DNA of 64,000 bases from an uncultured Pelagibacteraceae bacterium (lineage in GTDB: Bacteria > Pseudomonadota > Alphaproteobacteria > Pelagibacterales > Pelagibacteraceae). Below the pieces are notes generated by a model that saw only the letters and a program-made list of their open reading frames with translations, was not told where the DNA came from and did no database searches. Both the position numbers and the translations under genes were made by a program. The DNA lies in NCBI GenBank assembly GCA_902546085.1, contig CACCIO010000001.1, forward strand, positions 62,001 through 126,000, written 5' to 3'. Every line of letters begins with the position of its first letter. The first letter of the stretch is position 1. Positions 35,064 through 45,426 of this stretch are shown in pieces.

Positions 35064-36737
35064 ACCTTCTATTTCACCTTTATCATTTAATTTAATAGAG
35101 TCTGCCGCAGGAACTCTAGGAAGGCCTGGCATAGTCATGATTTCACCGCAAACAACAACTATAAATTCAGCACCAGATGAAAGTCTTACTTCTCTCACAG
35201 GCAAAACATGGCCTGTTGGAGCACCTTTTAAATTTGGATCTGTTGAAAAACTATATTGTGTTTTTGCAATACAAACAGGTAACTTTCCATAACCTTTTTC
35301 CTCAAATTCTTTAAGTTGTTGTCTTACTTTTGTATCTGCAACTACCTCTGAGGCGCTATAGATTTCTTGAGCAATTTTTTCTATTTTTTTGAATAATGGT
35401 AGATCATCTTCGTATAAAAATTTGAAGGTATCTTTTTTATCTTCACAAATTTCTACAACATTTTTAGATAGTTCAATAGTTCCTTCACTTCCATTTGACC
35501 AATGAGTACATTTAGAAGCTTTCACTCCTTGTGTTTCACAAAAATCTAACAAGGTTTTCATTTCATCTTCTGTATCAGTAATAAAATGATTAACTGCAAC
35601 TGTAACAGGCAATCCAAACTTTCTAATATTATTTATATGTCTTCGTAAATTTACCATTCCCTCTTTAAGTGCTGATACATTTTCTTTTTTTAAATCTTCT
35701 TTATTAACTCCTCCATGCATTTTAAGTGCTCTAATAGTTGCAACAATGACTACGCAGTCTGGTTTAAGTCCAGATTTTCTACATTTAATATCTAAAAATT
35801 TTTCAGCTCCCAAATCTGCTCCAAATCCTGCCTCCGTTACAACATAGTCAGATAATTTTAGACCTGCTTTTGTTGCAATTACAGAATTACAACCATGAGC
35901 TATATTTGCAAAAGGTCCACCGTGGATTATTGCTGGATTATTTTCTAAAGTTTGAGTTACATTTGGTCTAATTGCTTCTTTAAGTAGAACAGTCATTGGA
36001 CCTTGTGCATTTAAATCTTTTGCATAAATTGATTTTCTATCTCTTGTGTATCCAATCGTAATATTTCCAATTCTATTTTCTAAATCTTTTAAGTCTGTAG
36101 CTAAACAGAAAATAGCCATTAATTCGGATGCAACAGTGATATCAAAACTATCTTGTCTTGGATAACCATTGGCTACTCCTCCTAGATCTACAATTACTGA
36201 TCTTAAGGATCTGTCGTTCATATCCATTACTCTTCTCCAAACAACTCTTCTGACATCAATGTTAAGTTTGTTACCCCAATAAATATGATTATCAATCAAT
36301 GCAGATAATAAATTATGAGCAGATGTAATTGCATGAAAGTCACCAGTAAAATGGAGATTGATTTGTTCCATCGGTACTACTTGCGCATAACCACCTCCAG
36401 CAGCACCTCCTTTCATTCCAAAAGATGGACCAAGACTTGGTTCTCTTAAACAGACAATAGATTTTTTTCCAATTTTATTTAAACCATCATTTAAACCAAC
36501 TGAGGTTGTGGTTTTACCCTCACCAGCTGGAGTAGGGGTAATTGCTGTAACTAAAATAAGTTTGCCGTTTTCTTTTTTAAGAGTATTTAAATATTCCAGA
36601 TTTATTTTAGCTATATGTCTACCCATTGGACTAAAAGCAAAATTTTCATCTGGTACGCCAACTTTTGATAGAATGTCTTTTATGGGTTGCATCTTAGCTT
36701 CTCGAGCTATTTGGATGTCAGATTTTACTTCAGCCAT
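35055..36737 (-). CDS. fhs: Formate-tetrahydrofolate ligase
   Basis: The 560-residue protein has the P-loop [14 protein letters not shown] at about 68-81 and conserved stretches such as [28 protein letters not shown] and [17 protein letters not shown]. It interconverts formate and 10-formyl-THF with ATP. In SAR11 it is thought to run toward formate and ATP as part of C1 oxidation. It is divergent from soxB across 128 bases and is the C1 outlet for methylene-THF generated by SoxBDAG, Tdm and the other GcvT-type proteins of the window. Confidence 0.97.
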   Translation of the reverse strand: MAEVKSDIQIAREAKMQPIKDILSKVGVPDENFAFSPMGRHIAKINLEYLNTLKKENGKLILVTAITPTPAGEGKTTTSVGLNDGLNKIGKKSIVCLREPSLGPSFGMKGGAAGGGYAQVVPMEQINLHFTGDFHAITSAHNLLSALIDNHIYWGNKLNIDVRRVVWRRVMDMNDRSLRSVIVDLGGVANGYPRQDSFDITVASELMAIFCLATDLKDLENRIGNITIGYTRDRKSIYAKDLNAQGPMTVLLKEAIRPNVTQTLENNPAIIHGGPFANIAHGCNSVIATKAGLKLSDYVVTEAGFGADLGAEKFLDIKCRKSGLKPDCVVIVATIRALKMHGGVNKEDLKKENVSALKEGMVNLRRHINNIRKFGLPVTVAVNHFITDTEDEMKTLLDFCETQGVKASKCTHWSNGSEGTIELSKNVVEICEDKKDTFKFLYEDDLPLFKKIEKIAQEIYSASEVVADTKVRQQLKEFEEKGYGKLPVCIAKTQYSFSTDPNLKGAPTGHVLPVREVRLSSGAEFIVVVCGEIMTMPGLPRVPAADSIKLNDKGEIEGLF

Positions 36738-36865
36738 AAATAATCAAATAAATTTAAAGTTTTTATCTGTGACTTCTTATCCTTTTTTGTTATTTTTGGA
36801 AACTTCTAAAAAATATATATAAAAAAAATAAGCACTATTTAAATTGATTGTTATAAAATTAAATA

Positions 36866-38122
36866 ATGCAAAAATATTCTATATTTAACTTAGTTAAAAA
36901 CGCTTTTTCAAACCATGAAAATTGGGATCTGGCATGGAAAGACCCTACACCAAAAGAGGAATATGATGTTGTAATTATAGGTGGTGGAGGTCATGGATTA
37001 GCTACAGCCTATTATTTAGCTAAAGAACATAATATTACCGATGTAGCAATTATAGAAAAAGGTTGGATAGGCGGTGGAAACGTTGGACGTAACACTACAA
37101 TAATTAGATCAAATTATATGCACGATGAAAATGGTCTTTTCAGCGAGTTTGGAATGGATTTATGGAGAAAGATGAGTCAAGATTTAAACTACAACGTAAT
37201 GTTCTCACCAAGAGGAATAATTAATCTTGCACACTCTGATGCGCAAATGAATGCTTATGCTAGAAGAGGAAATTCAATGAGATTAAATGGGATTGATGCA
37301 GTTTTACTTAATAGAGAACAAGTTAAAGAAATAATTCCAATGGCTGATTTTTCTGAGAATGTGAGATTTCCTATTTTTGGAGGATTGATGCAGCCAAGTG
37401 CAGGCACAGCAAGACATGATGCAGTTGCTTGGGGTTATGCACGACAAGCAGATTCTATGGGCGTCGATATAATTCAAAACTGCGAGGTAACAGGGTTTGA
37501 TGTTATGGCTGGTAAAATAAAAGGCATAAGAACTTCTAGAGGAAATATTAAAGCAAAAAAAGTTGGTATTTGTGTTGCTGGAAGCACAAATATTTTAGCA
37601 GAAAAATTAAACATGACTTTACCAATTGAAACTCATTTACTTCAAGCATGTGTTTCTGAACCAGTTAAACCAGTTTTAGATAATGTAGTTACATTTGGTG
37701 CGGGACACTTTTATGTTAGTCAATCAGATAAAGGTGAGATGGTAATGGGTGGTGATCTTGATGGATATAATAGTTATGCTCAAAGAGGAAATTTACCAAC
37801 ATTGCAACACGTGTTGACTGAGGGAATAGCAATGATGCCGTTTTTAAGTAAATTAAAAATGCTTAGAACATGGGGTGGTATTATGGATATGTCAATGGAT
37901 GGATCTCCAATTATTGATAAAACACATATCGAAGGCTTGTATTTAAATTGTGGATGGTGTTATGGAGGATTTAAAGCTACACCTGCCTCGGGTTGGACAT
38001 TCGCTCATACAATTGCACAAGACAGGGTTCATGAGTTAAATGCTGGTTATAGTTTGAATAGATTTAGTACAGGTAATCTAATTGATGAAAAAGGACTTGG
38101 TACTAAAACTTGGATATCATAA
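36866..38122 (+). CDS. soxB: Sarcosine oxidase beta-like subunit (SoxB / MgdA type)
   Basis: The 418-residue protein has the FAD fold DVVIIGGGGHGLATAYYLA and the flavin-linked GGNVGRNTTIIRSNY segment, and ends in the SoxB-specific GWCYGGFKATPASGWTFAH. In heterotetrameric sarcosine oxidase the beta subunit holds FAD and covalent FMN and oxidises the N-methyl amine. The same gene set, as MgdABCD, is N-methylglutamate dehydrogenase in the N-methylglutamate pathway. It is followed with no gap by soxD. Which amine (sarcosine or N-methylglutamate) is oxidised cannot be settled from sequence. Confidence 0.88.
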   Translation: MQKYSIFNLVKNAFSNHENWDLAWKDPTPKEEYDVVIIGGGGHGLATAYYLAKEHNITDVAIIEKGWIGGGNVGRNTTIIRSNYMHDENGLFSEFGMDLWRKMSQDLNYNVMFSPRGIINLAHSDAQMNAYARRGNSMRLNGIDAVLLNREQVKEIIPMADFSENVRFPIFGGLMQPSAGTARHDAVAWGYARQADSMGVDIIQNCEVTGFDVMAGKIKGIRTSRGNIKAKKVGICVAGSTNILAEKLNMTLPIETHLLQACVSEPVKPVLDNVVTFGAGHFYVSQSDKGEMVMGGDLDGYNSYAQRGNLPTLQHVLTEGIAMMPFLSKLKMLRTWGGIMDMSMDGSPIIDKTHIEGLYLNCGWCYGGFKATPASGWTFAHTIAQDRVHELNAGYSLNRFSTGNLIDEKGLGTKTWIS

Positions 38123-38392
38123 ATGCTTTATATAAATTGCCCTCATTGTGGAATGAGATCTCAAAATGAATTTTCATATGGTGGAGATGCAAGTGTGAAA
38201 AGACCGGAGTTAAATAAAGAAGTTTCTGATCAAGAATGGGATGATTTCGTTTACAATAGAAAAAGTTTAAGAGGGAAGCATTTAGAGCTGTGGCAACATA
38301 TTTCAGGATGTAGACAATGGATAAAAGTTGAAAGAGATACCTCCACGCATGAAATTTTTAGAACCTTTAAAGCTAACGAGGAAGTTGCTTAA
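38123..38392 (+). CDS. soxD: Sarcosine oxidase delta-like subunit (SoxD / MgdB type)
   Basis: This 89-residue protein carries the zinc-binding CPHCGMRS motif (Cys6 and Cys9) and later HISGC (His59, Cys63), which complete the zinc site of sarcosine oxidase delta subunits. It starts directly after the soxB stop and its TAATG overlaps the soxA start, so the complex is made in coupled fashion. Confidence 0.9.
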   Translation: MLYINCPHCGMRSQNEFSYGGDASVKRPELNKEVSDQEWDDFVYNRKSLRGKHLELWQHISGCRQWIKVERDTSTHEIFRTFKANEEVA

Positions 38393-41388
38393 TGAGTCAA
38401 GCTTTTAGAATTGGATATGGAGGATTAGTAAATAGGGATAAAAAATTATCTTTTAAATTTAATGGTAAAAGTTACTTTGGTTATGAAGGTGATACATTGG
38501 CATCAGCTTTATTGGCAAATGGTGTTCATTTAGTTGGAAGAAGTTTTAAGTACCATAGACCTAGAGGTTTCTTTGGGGCAGGAGTTGATGAACCATATGC
38601 AATAGTTCAGCTTTATAGAAATGGTGAAACTGAGCCTAATATTAAAGCTACAGAACAGGAACTTTTTGAAGGTTTGGAAGCAAAAAGTGTTAATTGTTGG
38701 CCAAGTGTGAATTTTGATATTGGTGCAATAAATAATTTTTTAAAAATTTTTTTACCTGCAGGTTTTTACTACAAAACATTTATGTGGCCAAAAAGTTTTT
38801 GGTACAGAATTTATGAACCATTTATCAGAAAAGCTGCGGGTTTAGGTGTTGTTTCAACAAAACACGATAATGAGAGGTATGAGCATAAATATGAATACTG
38901 TGATTTACTTATTGCAGGATCTGGACCTTCAGGATTGTCTAGTGCATATGCTGCTGCAAAAAATGGAGCGAGTGTTATTCTTGCTGAAGATAAACCAAGA
39001 TTTGGTGGATCTTTACTAACAAGTGATGTCAATATTGGGAATCAATCTGGAAAAGATTGGGCCGAAGGAATAATAGCTGAACTCAAAACTATGCCAAATG
39101 TAGTCGTGAAAAATAGATCTCAAATCTTCGGATACTATGATCATAACATGCTAGTAATGTCAGAAAAAGTAAGTGATCATCTTCCAAAAACAAAAAAATA
39201 TCATCCTAACAAAAGACTTTGGTACATAAGAGCAAAAGAGGTTTTAATATCTTCAGGTTCAATTGAGAGACCAATAGTTTTTGGTAATAATGATACACCT
39301 GGAGTAATGCTATCATCTGCTGCAAAAGAGTATTTAAAAGTTTATGGAGTATTAGTTGGAAAAAAGCCTCTGGTATTTACAAATAATGATAGTGGATATG
39401 AGACAGCTATTGAGTTTAAAAAGCATGGAGTTGATCCAATTGTTCTAGATTCAAGAAAAAATCCCAAATCAGAAATAATTGACGAAGCAAAAAATTTAGC
39501 AATTAATATTAAAAATTCATATGTTGTAGTTGCGGCGCAAGGTTATAAAAAAGTAAAAAGAGCTGACATTGCCAGCATTTCAGATGATAAAAAACAACTT
39601 GGTAAAATTGAAAGTATAAATTGTGATTGTATATGTGTATCTGGTTTTTGGACACCAACAATTCACTTAGCCTCTCAATCTGGAAATAAAACAAAGTTTA
39701 AAGAAGAAATTGATGCATTTGTTCCGGGAGTGTCTAAACAAAATGAAACTACTTTAGGATCAGCTAATGGAGTATTTTCACTAGATGAAACTTTAAAAAC
39801 CTCATTTGCTGCAGGTAGTGAATTATCAAAAAAAATTACTAAAAATGATAATAATATAGCTATTCCAAATGTTGTTGAAAAGAAATCCTCTCAACATGAC
39901 AAGTTTTGGTGTGTTCCTTTGCCAAAAGGTAAAAATTATAAAAGATTTTTAGATTTTCAAAATGATGTAGCGGTATCTGATATAGAAATAGCTTTAAGAG
40001 AGGGATATCGATCAATAGAACATGTTAAAAGATACACCACTCTAGGAATGGCAACAGATCAAGGAAAAACGAGTAATTTAAATGGATTGCAATTAGTATC
40101 CGAAATTGAAAACAAAGTTGTCCCTGCAGTAGGTCATACTACCTTTAGACCACCTTATACTCCTGTCTCTATTGGCGCGATAGTGGGGAGAGAGGTTGGA
40201 AAACATTCAAAACCAACAAGAAAATCTCCAATGCATTCATGGCATGAGAAAAATAATGCAGTTTTTGTGGATGCAGGTGTTTGGTTAAGACCTAGGTTTT
40301 ACAAAAGAGGAAATGAAACCTTATTTGAAGCATCTAAAAGAGAAGCTAAAAATGTAAGAACAAATGTTGGAGTTTGTGACGTAACAACTTTAGGAAAAAT
40401 TGATGTAAAAGGTCCTGATGCAGCGGAGCTTTTAAACAGAGTTTACACTAATGCGTGGTTAAAGTTGCCAGTTGGAAAAGCTAGATACGGGGTAATGTTA
40501 AGAGAGGATGGAATTGTAATGGATGATGGAACAACTACAAGAATTTCAGAAAATCACTATCATATGACTACTACTACAGCTCAAGCAGCAAATGTTCTTT
40601 CACATTTAGAATATTATTTACAATTAGTCTGGCCTGATTTAAATGTGAACGTAGTTTCTACTACAGAGCAATGGGCAGGAGCAGCTATTGCTGGACCTAA
40701 ATCTAGAGATTTATTACAAAAATTATTTCCAAATCTTAATGTATCAAATGAAGGCTTACCCTTCATGGGCTATATGGAGGGAGATTTATTTGGTGTCAAA
40801 GCAAGAATATTTAGAATTTCATTTTCAGGAGAGCTTGCATATGAAGTAAATGTTGAGTCTGATAATGGAAACTTTATGTGGGAAAAAATAATGGAAGTTG
40901 GTGAGGATTTTGAAATTCAACCATATGGTACAGAAGCATTATCAACTTTGAGAATTGAAATGGGTCATGTTGCTGGATCAGAACTTGATGGTAGAACAAT
41001 TCCTTACGATAATGCTTTAGAGGGTCTTGTTAGCAAAAAGAAAGATTTTATTGGAAAAAGATCATTACTTCGATCTGCGTTTACTGCTGAAGATAGACAA
41101 AGAATAGTTGGAGTAGTTCCATTGGATAAAAAAACAAGTATTCCAGAAGGTTCTCATTTGGTTAAAGATGCAAAAGCTCCGTTACCTAATCCAAAGTTAG
41201 GTCATATTTCTGCATCATGTTGGAGTGTTGAGTATGACAATCCTTTTTCTTTGGCAATTTTGAAAAATGGAAAAAATATGATTGGTGAAAAGCTTTTTGC
41301 GATGTCACCACTTAAAAACAAAGTAATCCCTGTTGAGATAGTATCATCACATTATGTAGATCCAAAGGGTGAAAGAGTTAGGTCATGA
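38392..41388 (+). CDS. soxA: Sarcosine oxidase alpha-like subunit (SoxA / MgdC type)
   Basis: The 998-residue protein has three recognisable parts: an N-terminal ferredoxin-like region ([15 protein letters not shown]), a central NAD-binding fold with [18 protein letters not shown] at about 172-189, and a C-terminal GcvT-like THF-binding region ([34 protein letters not shown]). In sarcosine oxidase this subunit channels formaldehyde to THF as methylene-THF. It overlaps both neighbours by a few bases. The length is the usual one for the alpha subunit, with no obvious frameshift. Confidence 0.88.
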   Translation: MSQAFRIGYGGLVNRDKKLSFKFNGKSYFGYEGDTLASALLANGVHLVGRSFKYHRPRGFFGAGVDEPYAIVQLYRNGETEPNIKATEQELFEGLEAKSVNCWPSVNFDIGAINNFLKIFLPAGFYYKTFMWPKSFWYRIYEPFIRKAAGLGVVSTKHDNERYEHKYEYCDLLIAGSGPSGLSSAYAAAKNGASVILAEDKPRFGGSLLTSDVNIGNQSGKDWAEGIIAELKTMPNVVVKNRSQIFGYYDHNMLVMSEKVSDHLPKTKKYHPNKRLWYIRAKEVLISSGSIERPIVFGNNDTPGVMLSSAAKEYLKVYGVLVGKKPLVFTNNDSGYETAIEFKKHGVDPIVLDSRKNPKSEIIDEAKNLAINIKNSYVVVAAQGYKKVKRADIASISDDKKQLGKIESINCDCICVSGFWTPTIHLASQSGNKTKFKEEIDAFVPGVSKQNETTLGSANGVFSLDETLKTSFAAGSELSKKITKNDNNIAIPNVVEKKSSQHDKFWCVPLPKGKNYKRFLDFQNDVAVSDIEIALREGYRSIEHVKRYTTLGMATDQGKTSNLNGLQLVSEIENKVVPAVGHTTFRPPYTPVSIGAIVGREVGKHSKPTRKSPMHSWHEKNNAVFVDAGVWLRPRFYKRGNETLFEASKREAKNVRTNVGVCDVTTLGKIDVKGPDAAELLNRVYTNAWLKLPVGKARYGVMLREDGIVMDDGTTTRISENHYHMTTTTAQAANVLSHLEYYLQLVWPDLNVNVVSTTEQWAGAAIAGPKSRDLLQKLFPNLNVSNEGLPFMGYMEGDLFGVKARIFRISFSGELAYEVNVESDNGNFMWEKIMEVGEDFEIQPYGTEALSTLRIEMGHVAGSELDGRTIPYDNALEGLVSKKKDFIGKRSLLRSAFTAEDRQRIVGVVPLDKKTSIPEGSHLVKDAKAPLPNPKLGHISASCWSVEYDNPFSLAILKNGKNMIGEKLFAMSPLKNKVIPVEIVSSHYVDPKGERVRS

Positions 41389-41972
41389 CGTTAATTTCAG
41401 CTTTATCAAATGTTCACAAAAAAGGTCAATTTGGAGAATATGAGGGTAAAAAAGAAAATGACTTACTTAAAATTTCTGAAATTAAAAACTTACTTATTGT
41501 TCAAATAGTTCAGTATAAAAATTCCTCAGTTTCATTTGATAGTATTGAGATTGATGGTTTAAAATTAAAGAATGAACCTTTAAATGTAGTATTCAATGAA
41601 ACTATTAGGATTATGTGGAATGGACCAAAGAATTGGCTTTTGGTTTCAACAAAAAAAGATTTAATAAGAAATGTAGTAGATAAATTTAAAGATACAGACT
41701 TTGCTGTAACAGATTTATCCCATTCGAGGGCAATTATTGAAATTGAAGGACAAGAAACAATGGAAGTTTTAAAAAAAGGCTGTCCATTTAATTTTAACTT
41801 ATTAAAAAAAAACAACTCAATAAATTCAACTTATAATGGAATAGCATTCACTGTGGATAAGTTAAATGAAAATCCAAATAAAGTAAGATTATTTGCTTTA
41901 AGAAGTTTTGGAGAATCATTATATCACTCAATCACAGATGCCTCTCTAGAATTTGGCTTTAAATCTTTTTAA
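41385..41972 (+). CDS. soxG: Sarcosine oxidase gamma-like subunit (SoxG / MgdD type)
   Basis: The 195-residue protein begins at an ATGA overlap with soxA, in the position of soxG. It shows a GcvT/YgfZ-like pattern with [16 protein letters not shown] followed by [20 protein letters not shown] and a C-terminal [14 protein letters not shown]. SoxG is the smallest GcvT-fold subunit of the heterotetramer. It is less conserved than its partners, so the call relies partly on position. Its stop is nine bases from the convergent stop of the EamA transporter. Confidence 0.82.
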   Translation: MTLISALSNVHKKGQFGEYEGKKENDLLKISEIKNLLIVQIVQYKNSSVSFDSIEIDGLKLKNEPLNVVFNETIRIMWNGPKNWLLVSTKKDLIRNVVDKFKDTDFAVTDLSHSRAIIEIEGQETMEVLKKGCPFNFNLLKKNNSINSTYNGIAFTVDKLNENPNKVRLFALRSFGESLYHSITDASLEFGFKSF

Positions 41973-41981
41973 GATTAATTT

Positions 41982-42833
41982 TCAATCTCTTGTTGCAATA
42001 TAGACTCCTATAGAGGTTATTAGAAAACCAATTAAATCTAACTTGGTTAAACTTTCATTTAAGAAGAGCCATGCCATAAATGCAGATGTTGCTGGAATTA
42101 AAAAAAATATTGAAACAGTTTTGCTTGCTGAGTTTTTTTTTATTAAAAACATCAATATTGTAAATGCTCCAAATGAAACTAAAAATACTTGATGGCTCAT
42201 TGCAATAATAAAAGTTTCTGAAAAATTAATGTATGGATCAACAAAAAAAATTATTATTAATAAATGAAATATACATCCACCGATAGCCTGGTTCATATTA
42301 CTTACAGACAAAGGTAAACTGTTGCTCAATTTTTTTTGCCACAAGGTTGAAAATGTAATTGCCAATAACGCTATTACTGTTGCAATCAACCCATTTGTTG
42401 GTATTTTAGATCCAATATCAAAACCTAACACAAGTCCTGCACCAGCAAATCCTAATAAAATACCTGACCATTGTTTAGCAGATACTTTTTCATTTAAGAT
42501 TGGACCGCTTAATGCATTTGTTAGAACAGGTTGGAGAGTTACAATTAACGCTGCAATAGCTGTAGGCATACCAATTGAAATTGAGTAAAAAACGCCACCA
42601 AGATAAAAACCATGAAATAAAACACCACTAAATAAAGATTCAATAAAATTTTTTTTACTAACTAAAATTTTTTGTTTTGAATAAACAGAAAATAAAAAAA
42701 AACCTAAAGCAACTAAAGCAAATCTAAAAGCTAGGGCAGCAAAAGGATCACTGTTATCTATAATAGGCTTAGTTGTTATAAAAGCAGATGACCATAGAAG
42801 CACAAAAATAAAAGGAAATATTCTTATCATCAT
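41982..42833 (-). CDS. EamA/DMT-family transporter
   Basis: The 283-residue protein has about ten hydrophobic helices in two repeats, each resembling the EamA module: SSAFITTKPIIDNSDPF near the N-terminus and the LNEKVSAKQW and LNESLTKLD turns that end the paired modules. The family includes drug/metabolite exporters and amino acid or purine permeases, and the substrate is not readable. It is convergent with soxG. It diverges from the small hypothetical at 42934 across about 100 bases. Confidence 0.85.
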   Translation of the reverse strand: MMIRIFPFIFVLLWSSAFITTKPIIDNSDPFAALAFRFALVALGFFLFSVYSKQKILVSKKNFIESLFSGVLFHGFYLGGVFYSISIGMPTAIAALIVTLQPVLTNALSGPILNEKVSAKQWSGILLGFAGAGLVLGFDIGSKIPTNGLIATVIALLAITFSTLWQKKLSNSLPLSVSNMNQAIGGCIFHLLIIIFFVDPYINFSETFIIAMSHQVFLVSFGAFTILMFLIKKNSASKTVSIFFLIPATSAFMAWLFLNESLTKLDLIGFLITSIGVYIATRD

Positions 42834-42933
42834 CTTTAATAAACAAATAAATTAAATAAAATCAAACGAATCAGTACCTATAATGAACAAATTAGATGTA
42901 GCAATGAAATACCAAATCACTTAAACTTTTGTT

Positions 42934-43314
42934 ATGAACTTAAGGCTATTCAGAATGTGTATAATTTTACTGTCATTTTTCTTTTTGACAGGTTTTGTAC
43001 CTATTATGTCATTTGTTGGTCCAAGTTTAACAGTTCTTACATCAGGTAATGTTTATAAAGCGAGCGCACACTTTATCGTTAATCAACGAATAGAAAAGGA
43101 AACTGGTAAAAATTCTTTTACATTAATTAAAGAAACGTTAGTCAAAGAAGAAAAAATGAAAAAAAATTCTTTTGACGAAGACTTAAGACAACTAGTTGAA
43201 ACAAGAATAAAAATGACTAGACAAAAACTAGACAATCAAAATTTACAAAAATTATTAAAAAAACGAATAGAGGTTACTAGATCTATACTTAATTTAAATA
43301 ATATTACTCAATAA
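42934..43314 (+). CDS. Hypothetical protein with N-terminal hydrophobic segment
   Basis: The 126-residue product begins with a hydrophobic segment (about residues 10-30, IILLSFFFLTGFVPIMSF), then a Ser/Thr region (TVLTSGNVYKASAHF) and a very Lys/Arg-rich helical tail containing KMTRQKLDNQNLQKLLKKR. It could be a signal-anchored basic protein. I recognise no family. Its end overlaps the convergent 146-aa gene by 11 bases. Coding support is only moderate: a clean frame, plausible topology and placement in an otherwise empty gap. Confidence 0.55.
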   Translation: MNLRLFRMCIILLSFFFLTGFVPIMSFVGPSLTVLTSGNVYKASAHFIVNQRIEKETGKNSFTLIKETLVKEEKMKKNSFDEDLRQLVETRIKMTRQKLDNQNLQKLLKKRIEVTRSILNLNNITQ

Positions 43315-43744
43315 TATTTAGGTATATCAGGTTTTCTTGTTTAGTTTCTTTACACCACATTTCATAGCTTTCACAAACTCTCCATAAATGATCAAAAGCT
43401 CTTTGTGAAATTTCTAATGGAAAATGACTTTTAGTATAATATAGTTTAGGTATTTTCATTAAAAATTTTACCATCGAATCTTTTTGAAGCTCTAAAAGTC
43501 TTAAAGTTTCCTCAGGAATTTTTTTTTTGGTAACAGTGTCAATAAATTTATTCTTCTTAAGTTCTAAAAACCATCTTTCATGAAATTCTCCAGAACTTAA
43601 AATTTCAAATTCTTTAGTGGTTATAAAAATTTCAAATGCTTGTATATTGTTGACTTCAGGATTTTGTTTTTTAATATCTATTATTTTTGTATAAACAAAT
43701 TCAGCAGCTCTTAACACATATGGCTTTTCAGTCTTATTAGACAT
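43304..43744 (-). CDS. Hypothetical protein (146 aa)
   Basis: This 146-residue soluble protein has no signal peptide or membrane segment. It is rich in aromatic and charged residues, with a C-terminal part (LEISQRAFDHLWRVCESYEMW) that looks helical. I do not recognise it. It lies three bases downstream of the racemase-like gene on the same strand, so the two are probably co-transcribed, and its end overlaps the convergent 126-aa gene. Confidence 0.65.
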   Translation of the reverse strand: MSNKTEKPYVLRAAEFVYTKIIDIKKQNPEVNNIQAFEIFITTKEFEILSSGEFHERWFLELKKNKFIDTVTKKKIPEETLRLLELQKDSMVKFLMKIPKLYYTKSHFPLEISQRAFDHLWRVCESYEMWCKETKQENLIYLNIIE

Positions 43745-43747
43745 TAT

Positions 43748-44494
43748 CTAATTTTTATGCTTGACCAAAGCCGATTGGGCCAAAATTAAATTAGGATCTA
43801 AAAATACTTTTGATGATTTTATATTTTTAAATGACTTAAATGCAAAAATTGCAATAGGGAGCTCTGTACAACCTAAAATAATTTTTTTACATTTCATTTT
43901 AATTAAAGAGTCAATTGCAGGTTTAATCACCTTTGCTGCAGCTTTTACATTACCCATTTTAACAAATTTAATAGCTTTATTTACTGACAATTTTTGTATT
44001 TTTTGAGATGGCTCTATCAACTTATAATCTTTTTGAAAAAATTTTTTATAAACCCCTGTTTTAAGGGTACCCTCGGTAGCTAGAAGACCAACTTTAGAAT
44101 TTTTTTTGCATTTTTTTTTCGTAAATTTAAAAACTTCTTTAGGCATATTAATTATTGGAATATTGATTTTATTTTGTAAATCATCGAACCAATAATGAGC
44201 CGTATTACAAGGTATAACTATAAATTTACATTTATTATTTTCTAGAAGCTTACAACCTTTGAGCAAACTCATTAAAACTTTGTTATATTTTTCTCTACTT
44301 GTTTTATTGGTAGACTTATTTAAGAGATTTTTGGTATGAGACCCTATAGATTCAGGTCTACCCGGAATATCTGATTTGTTATATAGTAAAAATAGTGGAT
44401 ACTCTTGATCAATCTTTCCTCTATTAAGAACTGCAAGCTTGTTACAAAAATCAAGACCAGCTTGAGTTCCCATTCCACCTAAAATTCCAATCAT
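43748..44494 (-). CDS. Aspartate/glutamate racemase-family protein
   Basis: The 248-residue protein has the two cysteine motifs of the Asp/Glu/hydantoin racemase superfamily, IVIPCNTAHYW and IILGCTELPIAIF, and an N-terminal GILGGMGTQAGLDF that fits aspartate racemases. The two Cys provide the two-base mechanism that inverts the alpha carbon. Aspartate racemase is more likely than MurI because of the N-terminus. It may make D-aspartate or act on a related amino acid, and is followed by the 146-aa hypothetical. Confidence 0.82.
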   Translation of the reverse strand: MIGILGGMGTQAGLDFCNKLAVLNRGKIDQEYPLFLLYNKSDIPGRPESIGSHTKNLLNKSTNKTSREKYNKVLMSLLKGCKLLENNKCKFIVIPCNTAHYWFDDLQNKINIPIINMPKEVFKFTKKKCKKNSKVGLLATEGTLKTGVYKKFFQKDYKLIEPSQKIQKLSVNKAIKFVKMGNVKAAAKVIKPAIDSLIKMKCKKIILGCTELPIAIFAFKSFKNIKSSKVFLDPNLILAQSALVKHKN

Positions 44495-44571
44495 ATTTTT
44501 GATTAATTTATTAATTTTTAAATTTAAATCTATAATTATTAATTGTGTTTAAAGGTTGTTATTAGCTTAGG

Positions 44572-44623
44572 TATTGGCTGAATAACAAATTTATTGAAGT
44601 TTAAATAAATTTTTCAGCCAATA
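44572..44623. other. Long two-part hairpin downstream of the cold-shock gene
   Basis: TATTGGCTGA at 44572-44581 is perfectly complementary to 44614-44623. Inside that, AAATTTATT at 44587-44595 pairs with 44604-44612 around an 8-base loop. It starts 13 bases beyond the csp stop. No T-tract follows on the minus strand, so it is not a textbook terminator; an RNA 3'-end stabiliser or a rho-independent terminator variant is possible. Confidence 0.6.
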
Positions 44624-44635
44624 GGAAGTGTGAAA

Positions 44636-44842
44636 TTATGCAGTTTTTAAGTTAACTGCTGAAGGACCTTTAGGACCATCTTCAACATCGAAAGTCAAAG
44701 CTTGACCCTCATCTAAACCGTTCATACCAGCATCTCTTACTGCTGAAACATGTACAAACACATCTTTTTCTTTATCTTCTCTTTCAATAAAACCAAAGCC
44801 TTTGGTTGGATTGAACCATTTTACTTTTCCTTGTAGACTCAT
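44636..44842 (-). CDS. Cold-shock domain protein
   Basis: This 68-residue single-domain protein has RNP1 (KGFGFIE) and RNP2 (VFVHVSA) motifs and the usual [14 protein letters not shown] beginning of CspA-family RNA chaperones. It binds single-stranded nucleic acid and melts RNA structure. The short 5' region contains a hairpin (44874-44895), and the 3' end is followed by a long hairpin. It is monocistronic as far as can be seen: racemase and csp are separated by 141 bases. Which csp paralogue it is cannot be told. Confidence 0.95.
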   Translation of the reverse strand: MSLQGKVKWFNPTKGFGFIEREDKEKDVFVHVSAVRDAGMNGLDEGQALTFDVEDGPKGPSAVNLKTA

Positions 44843-44873
44843 ATTTATCTTCTTATTTTTTGTTATGTTAAAT

Positions 44874-44895
44874 TATTACTTATTATTAAGTAATA
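44874..44895 (-). promoter_or_regulatory. Hairpin in the 5' region of csp
   Basis: A 9-bp stem (44874-44882 with 44887-44895) closes a four-base TTAT-type loop, about 32 bases upstream of the csp ATG. Structured 5' leaders are common in cold-shock mRNAs, but the transcription start is unknown, so it could equally be upstream DNA. Confidence 0.4.
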
Positions 44896-44958
44896 TTGGC
44901 TTTCTTTAGATTTTATTGGGTTTTGTCAACAAAATAGATTAACAATTAAAAAAAATTT

Positions 44959-45426
44959 TCAAATATCGTCAATTAGCATGCTTAAATAAACAGAATTAAT
45001 GTCTTTTTTATAGTGTGCAAAAGGTTCGCATACAATGAACCCAGTTTTTTTGAAAAGTTTTCTTGCTGGTATAAAAAAATCTCCTGCACCCGTTTCGATA
45101 CTTAATCTTTTTATATTTAACTTTTTAGCTTCATTAATTAAATGATTGATTACATCAATACCTTTGCCTTGATTTCTAAAATTATTATGAATTCTTATCG
45201 ATTTAAATTCTCCATGTTCTTTATCTAAAAATTTTAAAGCACCACAACCGATCAGTTTTTCATTATCCCATAAACTCCAAAATTTAATTGATGATACTTT
45301 TAAACCAGGAATATCTAGGACGTGAGCGCTTCCTTCTGGAGATGCAGCTCTTAGCTCAATAAAATGCTTAGTAAGAAGCTCATTTACTTCTGGATTATCA
45401 AAATTACCTTCTATTGATTTTAACAT
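44959..45426 (-). CDS. GNAT-family acetyltransferase
   Basis: The 155-residue protein has the GNAT acetyl-CoA loop (FRNQGKGIDVINHLI) and the GCGALKFLDKEHGEFKSIRI core strand arrangement. The substrate is unknown. It starts one base from the purK stop, so it is the third gene of the purE-purK-GNAT unit. Length and fold order are normal for the family. Confidence 0.82.
   Translation of the reverse strand: MLKSIEGNFDNPEVNELLTKHFIELRAASPEGSAHVLDIPGLKVSSIKFWSLWDNEKLIGCGALKFLDKEHGEFKSIRIHNNFRNQGKGIDVINHLINEAKKLNIKRLSIETGAGDFFIPARKLFKKTGFIVCEPFAHYKKDINSVYLSMLIDDI

Noticed and set aside
44881..44940. A sigma70 promoter for csp based on a TTGACA box on the minus strand
   Set aside because: TTGACA is a perfect -35 match, but no acceptable -10 box lies at 16-18 bases, so I did not list it.
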